Below are positions 61,001 through 64,000 of a DNA stretch of 64,000 nt, piece by piece (position 1 is the first letter of the stretch; each line of letters starts with the position of its first letter). This DNA comes from Mesonia sp008017825 (GTDB lineage: Bacteria > Bacteroidota > Bacteroidia > Flavobacteriales > Flavobacteriaceae), in the NCBI RefSeq assembly GCF_008017825.1, contig NZ_VRLS01000086.1, positions 393,736 through 457,735 of the forward strand. Reading direction: 5' to 3'. The notes beneath the pieces were generated by a model. It saw nothing but the letters and a program-made list of their open reading frames with translations, did no database searches and was not told where the DNA came from. The position numbers and the translations under genes were made by a program.

Positions 61001-62495
61001 AGAACGTATTCGTCCCATTATGCTCACGGCCACCACAGATATTTTCGGCTTTTTACCTATGGCTTTTTCCACATCGGCTGGTGCAGAAGTTCAACAGCCG
61101 CTCGCTACGGTAGTTATCGGTGGAATGCTTACAGCCACGCTGCTCACGTTGGTCGTTCTTCCCGTGCTCTATACTTTTATAGAAAAGCGACGCGAGCGCA
61201 AAGACCAGAACAAGATTGGTTCATTTAATTCGAAAGCATTAACTACGATTTTGATTGTTGGTTTTATGTTAGGTGGCACCGCTTTCGCGCCTGCCCAGAG
61301 CGCAGTCGAAGGGAGAGCGCAACAATCACAAGCACTTGTGCAAGATCTCATTGCTAAGGACAGCATCACGCCCATAACATTATCACGAGCTGTAGAAATT
61401 GCTAAAGAAAATTATCCTGTACTTAAAGCGAACCAACTCGAAATCGAAAGACAGAATGCACTCACGGGCAATGCATATGACTTCGGTAGTACGCAGGTCT
61501 TTACAGGTGGCGAAGAAGTGGCCGATGGTCTGGGCATTTATACCTTGATAGGTGTCGGGCAACAGAATATTGATCTACTGGGAATAGGTGCTAAAAAACG
61601 TTTGCAACAACAACGTATTGAGTTGGCAAAAACGGCATTTGACCTTTCAGAAATCCAGATAGAACGGGAAGTTAAAAAAGCCTGGTCAGAAGCTTTTCAG
61701 GCAAAGAAGAAGTTTGTTTTGTACCGAGAACTGGACAGCATTTACGGTCAGTTTGCACAATCTGTTGAGCTCAATTATGAAGTGGAAGCCATTTCAAGAC
61801 TGGAATACGCCGCTGCGCGCAATCAAGCTTTGCAGGTCAACAATAAATTTCAACAGGCAGAAACAGATTATTTCATTGCCTTGCAACAACTCAATCTTTG
61901 GTTGACACCAGATACGATGTACACCGTTGCTGATGAATTGGAAGCTACTGAAATTTCAATTTTAAAGACTGATAATACATTAAATAATCATCCCGAGTTA
62001 TCGCTTTCGCGAAAGCGTATAGACGAAGCACAAGCAAGCTATGACGCAGCAAGGGCAAGTTTACTGCCCCAGTTTAATCTGCAAGGTGGCCTGCAACGTG
62101 TCAATGGCGAAAGTGGTTTTTATACCTATCAAGCTGGGATTTCCATACCACTGTTTTCTGGACCTGTCCGTAGTCGTGCAAAAGCGGCAAAACTCGATGC
62201 ACAGATTGCAGAAACCAATGCCGTTTTCAAACAACGCGAGCTAAAATCGCAATTCGTACAGGCACAGCAAAATTATGCACGATGGCGGGATACCTGGTTT
62301 TTCTATAAAACCGAAGCTTTGCCACTTGCCATAGACCAGCGCAAAGGTGCATTGCTGGCATACAAAGAAGGAGCGCTGGATTATGCAGCATTCACGCAAA
62401 TAATACGTGATGCCATACAGACCGAAATGGACGCGCTGGACGCACTTGATAAATATTTAGAAGCCCTATTTGATTTACAATATTTCCAAAACTAA
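58050..62495 (+). CDS. CzcA/CusA RND pump fused to TolC-like domain
   Basis: 1481 aa. Residues 1 to about 1040 form a heavy-metal RND pump: IGLFTLTLIGVGIWSM, AIDFGIIIDGAVIIIEG (charged TM4 motif), and GFIVLFGVAVLNGLVLI, 12 helices. A hydrophobic segment (about 1068-1085, ending AFAPAQS) acts like an internal signal sequence, and residues about 1100-1481 are an outer-membrane factor (TolC/CzcC family) with coiled coils such as QIEREVKKAWSEAFQAKKKF. The fusion would join inner and outer membrane parts. Codon use is richer in GC than upstream genes. Metal (Cu/Ag or Zn/Cd/Co) not decided. Confidence 0.95.
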   Translation: MINKIIDFSINNKFIIGLFTLTLIGVGIWSMATVNLGSVPDITNNQVQVITQSPNLGTEDIEQFVTYPVELSMGNLPGVTEIRSISRFGLSVVTIVFEDDMGTYLPRQLVQEKLNDLGESIPEKFGSPSMGPISTGLGQIYEYTIKPQEGFETKYSPMELRTVQDWVIKRQLTLLEGVVEVNSFGGSIKQYEVAVNPEKLNSMGISISQVYEALARNNVNTGGAYIEKNKMSNFIRGEGLIRSLEDIEDISITNEGNIPITIGDVATRVHFGSQVRYGAFTQDGKEAVGGMIMMLKGSNPNAVIQNVKDRMAEIEKSLPEGLTIAPIIDRSELIARTTDTVKTNLLEGALIVIFALVFLLGSLRGGIITATTIPLSLLFAFILMKQFNVWANLMSLGAIDFGIIIDGAVIIIEGTVYEIQKRIRSGKLKFNQGVMDKVAYDAGSTMMGSAFFGQIIILIVFTPILFLTGVEGKMFKPMAYTFGFAMIGAIILCLTYVPMMSALLMKPVQNTKNWFGRFERWLEKISDKIIGAIHSAYMPLLKGALRLKLIVLSSAAVLLIIAGFIFSNMGGEFVPQLDEGDLAMQALIRPGSSLSESIEVSKKIETILLESFPEIKTVTARIGVADIPTDPMPMDIADMYIILNKDMDEWTTASTKEGLIDAIRDKLDEELVGVNLVFTQPVELRFNELLEGVREDIAVKLYGEDLEVLSEKVQEMAAIIQTVPGAGDVSAERTAGLPQMTVKYRRDKMAQYGLDIQKVNDYISTAFAGGTAGVIFEGEKRFDLVVRFDESHRKSIDDLRNMYFDLNDGNQVPIIEIAEIEYVPGPMQISRDNTYRRTYVGVNARGRDVESVVKDIQQKLDEELDLPSGYYITYGGEFENLQSAKDRLIIVVPIALFLIFILLYFALKSFSQSLMIYIAIPLAAIGGVFALWLRDMPFSISAGVGFIVLFGVAVLNGLVLINRFNSLKEEGVISIKDRIFQGTKERIRPIMLTATTDIFGFLPMAFSTSAGAEVQQPLATVVIGGMLTATLLTLVVLPVLYTFIEKRRERKDQNKIGSFNSKALTTILIVGFMLGGTAFAPAQSAVEGRAQQSQALVQDLIAKDSITPITLSRAVEIAKENYPVLKANQLEIERQNALTGNAYDFGSTQVFTGGEEVADGLGIYTLIGVGQQNIDLLGIGAKKRLQQQRIELAKTAFDLSEIQIEREVKKAWSEAFQAKKKFVLYRELDSIYGQFAQSVELNYEVEAISRLEYAAARNQALQVNNKFQQAETDYFIALQQLNLWLTPDTMYTVADELEATEISILKTDNTLNNHPELSLSRKRIDEAQASYDAARASLLPQFNLQGGLQRVNGESGFYTYQAGISIPLFSGPVRSRAKAAKLDAQIAETNAVFKQRELKSQFVQAQQNYARWRDTWFFYKTEALPLAIDQRKGALLAYKEGALDYAAFTQIIRDAIQTEMDALDALDKYLEALFDLQYFQN

Positions 62496-62501
62496 AAAAA
62501 G

Positions 62502-63728
62502 ATGAAAAAATTAAAATATATACCGATTACCGCAATGCTTTTTGCATTGACATTATTCAGCTGTGGCGACTCAAAAACTGAAGATGGCCACGATGAAGCC
62601 ACCCATTCTGAAACGGAAGAAAACAATTCTGAAGGTGAGACCGGTCAAGGAAACCTTAACGAAGGTGAAGCTGAGGAAGTAATGCTCACGGCACAGCAGT
62701 TTGAAGCCTTACAAATGGAAATTGATACGCTCGCGCAACGCAATATGAGTGGTTATGTAGAAGCAAACGGTACGCTGGAAGTACCACCCCAAAACGAAGC
62801 AAATATTACCGCGCTTGCAGGAGCAAATGTGGCATCCATAGAGGTTATAGAAGGAGACGAAGTCAAAAAGAATCAAGCGGTGGCTTATTTATCACATCCC
62901 AGCATCATCCAGATTCAATCAGATTATTTAAACGCTTACAGCAATAGTAAATTTCTGAAACAGGAATATGAACGTCAAAAAAGACTTTATGAAGCTGGTG
63001 TAGCATCTGGAATGAATTTCCAAAAAGCAACGGCAGACTATCAGTCATCTACCGCAATGGTAAATGGTCTTGAAGCGCAATTGCGACAGTACAACATCAA
63101 TGCAAATGGTGTGCGCAATGGTACTATCTATCAGCGTGTTGCATTACGCAGTCCCATTTCAGGTGTTGTAGAAAAGGTTTTCATAAAAACTGGTCAATAT
63201 GTAGAACCACAAACCAACTTAATGGAAATAGTAGATACAGACCACGTGCACGCAGATTTAATGGTGTTTGAAAAAGATGTGGACAAAGTGAGGAAAGGCC
63301 AAAAAGTACGTTTCAGTATTCAATCACGACCAGGAAAAGAGCAGGAAGCTTTTATTTATTCGGTCAGCCAGACTTTTGAGCAAGATCCCAAAGCGGTTCA
63401 CGTACACGCTGAAATAGAGAATAAAGAAGGTGGTCTTATCCCTGGTATGTATATAAAAGGTAAAATTGAAGTTGATAACCAACAGACTACCGCACTACCT
63501 GAAAGTGCCATAGTTACAGAAGCCGGTAAGGACTATGTATTTACAGCACAAAGTGAAGGCGACGCGTGGAGTTTTATACCAGTTGAAGTCACTATGGGCG
63601 AGAAAGATGGCGACTGGATTGCCATACGTTTCTTTGAAACCCCAAATCCAAAAACACGCTTTGCGTATAATAATGCCTATTACCTTATGGCAGAAATGAA
63701 AAAGGGAGAAACTGAGCACGAACATTAA
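62502..63728 (+). CDS. Efflux RND periplasmic adaptor (CzcB/CusB)
   Basis: 408 aa. Lipoprotein signal (LTLFSC-G, Cys21), then a His/Glu-rich stretch (about 27-60, DGHDEATHSETEENN) likely to catch metal, a barrel-sandwich domain (LEVPPQNEANITALAGANVASIEVIEGDEVKKNQ), a coiled coil, beta-barrel and membrane-proximal domains. It ends HEH. It links the pump and outer membrane factor. Six nt after czcA. Confidence 0.95.
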   Translation: MKKLKYIPITAMLFALTLFSCGDSKTEDGHDEATHSETEENNSEGETGQGNLNEGEAEEVMLTAQQFEALQMEIDTLAQRNMSGYVEANGTLEVPPQNEANITALAGANVASIEVIEGDEVKKNQAVAYLSHPSIIQIQSDYLNAYSNSKFLKQEYERQKRLYEAGVASGMNFQKATADYQSSTAMVNGLEAQLRQYNINANGVRNGTIYQRVALRSPISGVVEKVFIKTGQYVEPQTNLMEIVDTDHVHADLMVFEKDVDKVRKGQKVRFSIQSRPGKEQEAFIYSVSQTFEQDPKAVHVHAEIENKEGGLIPGMYIKGKIEVDNQQTTALPESAIVTEAGKDYVFTAQSEGDAWSFIPVEVTMGEKDGDWIAIRFFETPNPKTRFAYNNAYYLMAEMKKGETEHEH

Positions 63729-63734
63729 GATGTA

Positions 63735-64000
63735 ATGAAGGAAAGAAGAAAGAAAAATTTAATAGAAGCAAGAACCCTACAGATTTGGAACGTCATTTAT
63801 GATGTTATAGAAGTTGTAGTCTCGCTCATTGCAGGAATAACGGCAAACAGTTCGGCTCTTATAGGTTGGGGATTAGACAGCACCATTGAAGTTGTCAGTG
63901 CAGGAACATTAGGCTGGCGGTTGCACGGCGAGATTAAAGGTATCGATGAAGAAAAAGTAAAACGAAGACAAAAAATCACGTTAAACGTAATTGCAGTTTC
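63735..64000 (+). CDS. CDF-type cation transporter, cut by window end
   Basis: First 88 codons. After a basic start (MKERRKKNLIEARTLQIWN), two helices with the CDF pattern: VIEVVVSLIAGITANSSALIGWGLDSTIEVVSAGTLGWR, where S-A-L-I-G-WGLDS is the metal-site helix. Would export divalent cations to the periplasm. It follows czcB by 6 nt, so it belongs to the metal operon. Confidence 0.85.
   Translation, partial: MKERRKKNLIEARTLQIWNVIYDVIEVVVSLIAGITANSSALIGWGLDSTIEVVSAGTLGWRLHGEIKGIDEEKVKRRQKITLNVIAV

Noticed and set aside
58743..61375. Long antisense frames inside czcA
   Set aside because: Shadows of the coding frame in GC-richer DNA; no family resemblance.

Overview
The window looks like a chromosomal segment of a marine or environmental Bacteroidota, most likely family Flavobacteriaceae. 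The evidence is AT-rich DNA, few Shine-Dalgarno motifs, sigma-A promoter elements of the Bacteroidota type (TTG, about 19 nt, TAnnTTTG), a type IX secretion C-terminal sorting domain, a fused CcoNO cbb3 oxidase and a CzcA-TolC fusion. No rRNA, tRNA, CRISPR array, insertion sequence or prophage was recognised.

Layout. 1-6.3 kb: the minus-strand translation operon thrS-infC-rpmI-rplT (infC starting on a non-AUG codon), a lipoprotein and htpG. 6.5-14 kb: a TetR/ABC1-kinase pair, a Na+/H+ antiporter, a KAS III enzyme, a lipoprotein, a CoA-binding protein and a sodium:solute symporter. 14-20 kb: a small exported protein with a sorting-tail-like C-terminus next to a 1457-aa T9SS-secreted protein, then an M23 peptidase. 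20-24 kb: a Crp/Fnr regulator, an aldehyde dehydrogenase and an AraC regulator, with a 21-bp direct repeat in the dehydrogenase promoter. 24-33.4 kb: the cbb3 oxidase locus (ccoI, then ccoS-ccoNO-ccoQ-ccoP-cupin-ccoG-small Cys-rich ORF-ccoH-TauE/SafE). Both transcription units carry the same TGACAAAAGTCA dyad at matching distances, which suggests Fnr-type control. 33.4-39 kb: a short-form UvrA and a two-component system.

39-57 kb is an accessory region with a stress and envelope flavour: PAP2 phosphatase, two DUF421 proteins, AI-2E-family transporter, large-subunit catalase, SemiSWEET, SDR, MgtC, a DUF2383-like protein and several very small hydrophilic or membrane ORFs. Two paralogous AraC regulators lie in it. 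Inside it is a compact operon (50859-52703) of a YqcI/YcgG (GntA-like) heme N-hydroxylase homologue, a PaiB-like FMN-binding protein and a DUF1989 protein. A Y4yA-type PLP decarboxylase homologue paired with one of the AraC regulators follows nearby. This is my best candidate for an undescribed small pathway, possibly acting on guanidino or amine nitrogen.

57.5-64 kb: a heavy-metal efflux operon (His/Cys-rich exported protein, CzcA-TolC fusion, CzcB, CDF transporter cut by the window end). Its base composition is clearly richer in GC than the DNA before it, which suggests horizontal acquisition.
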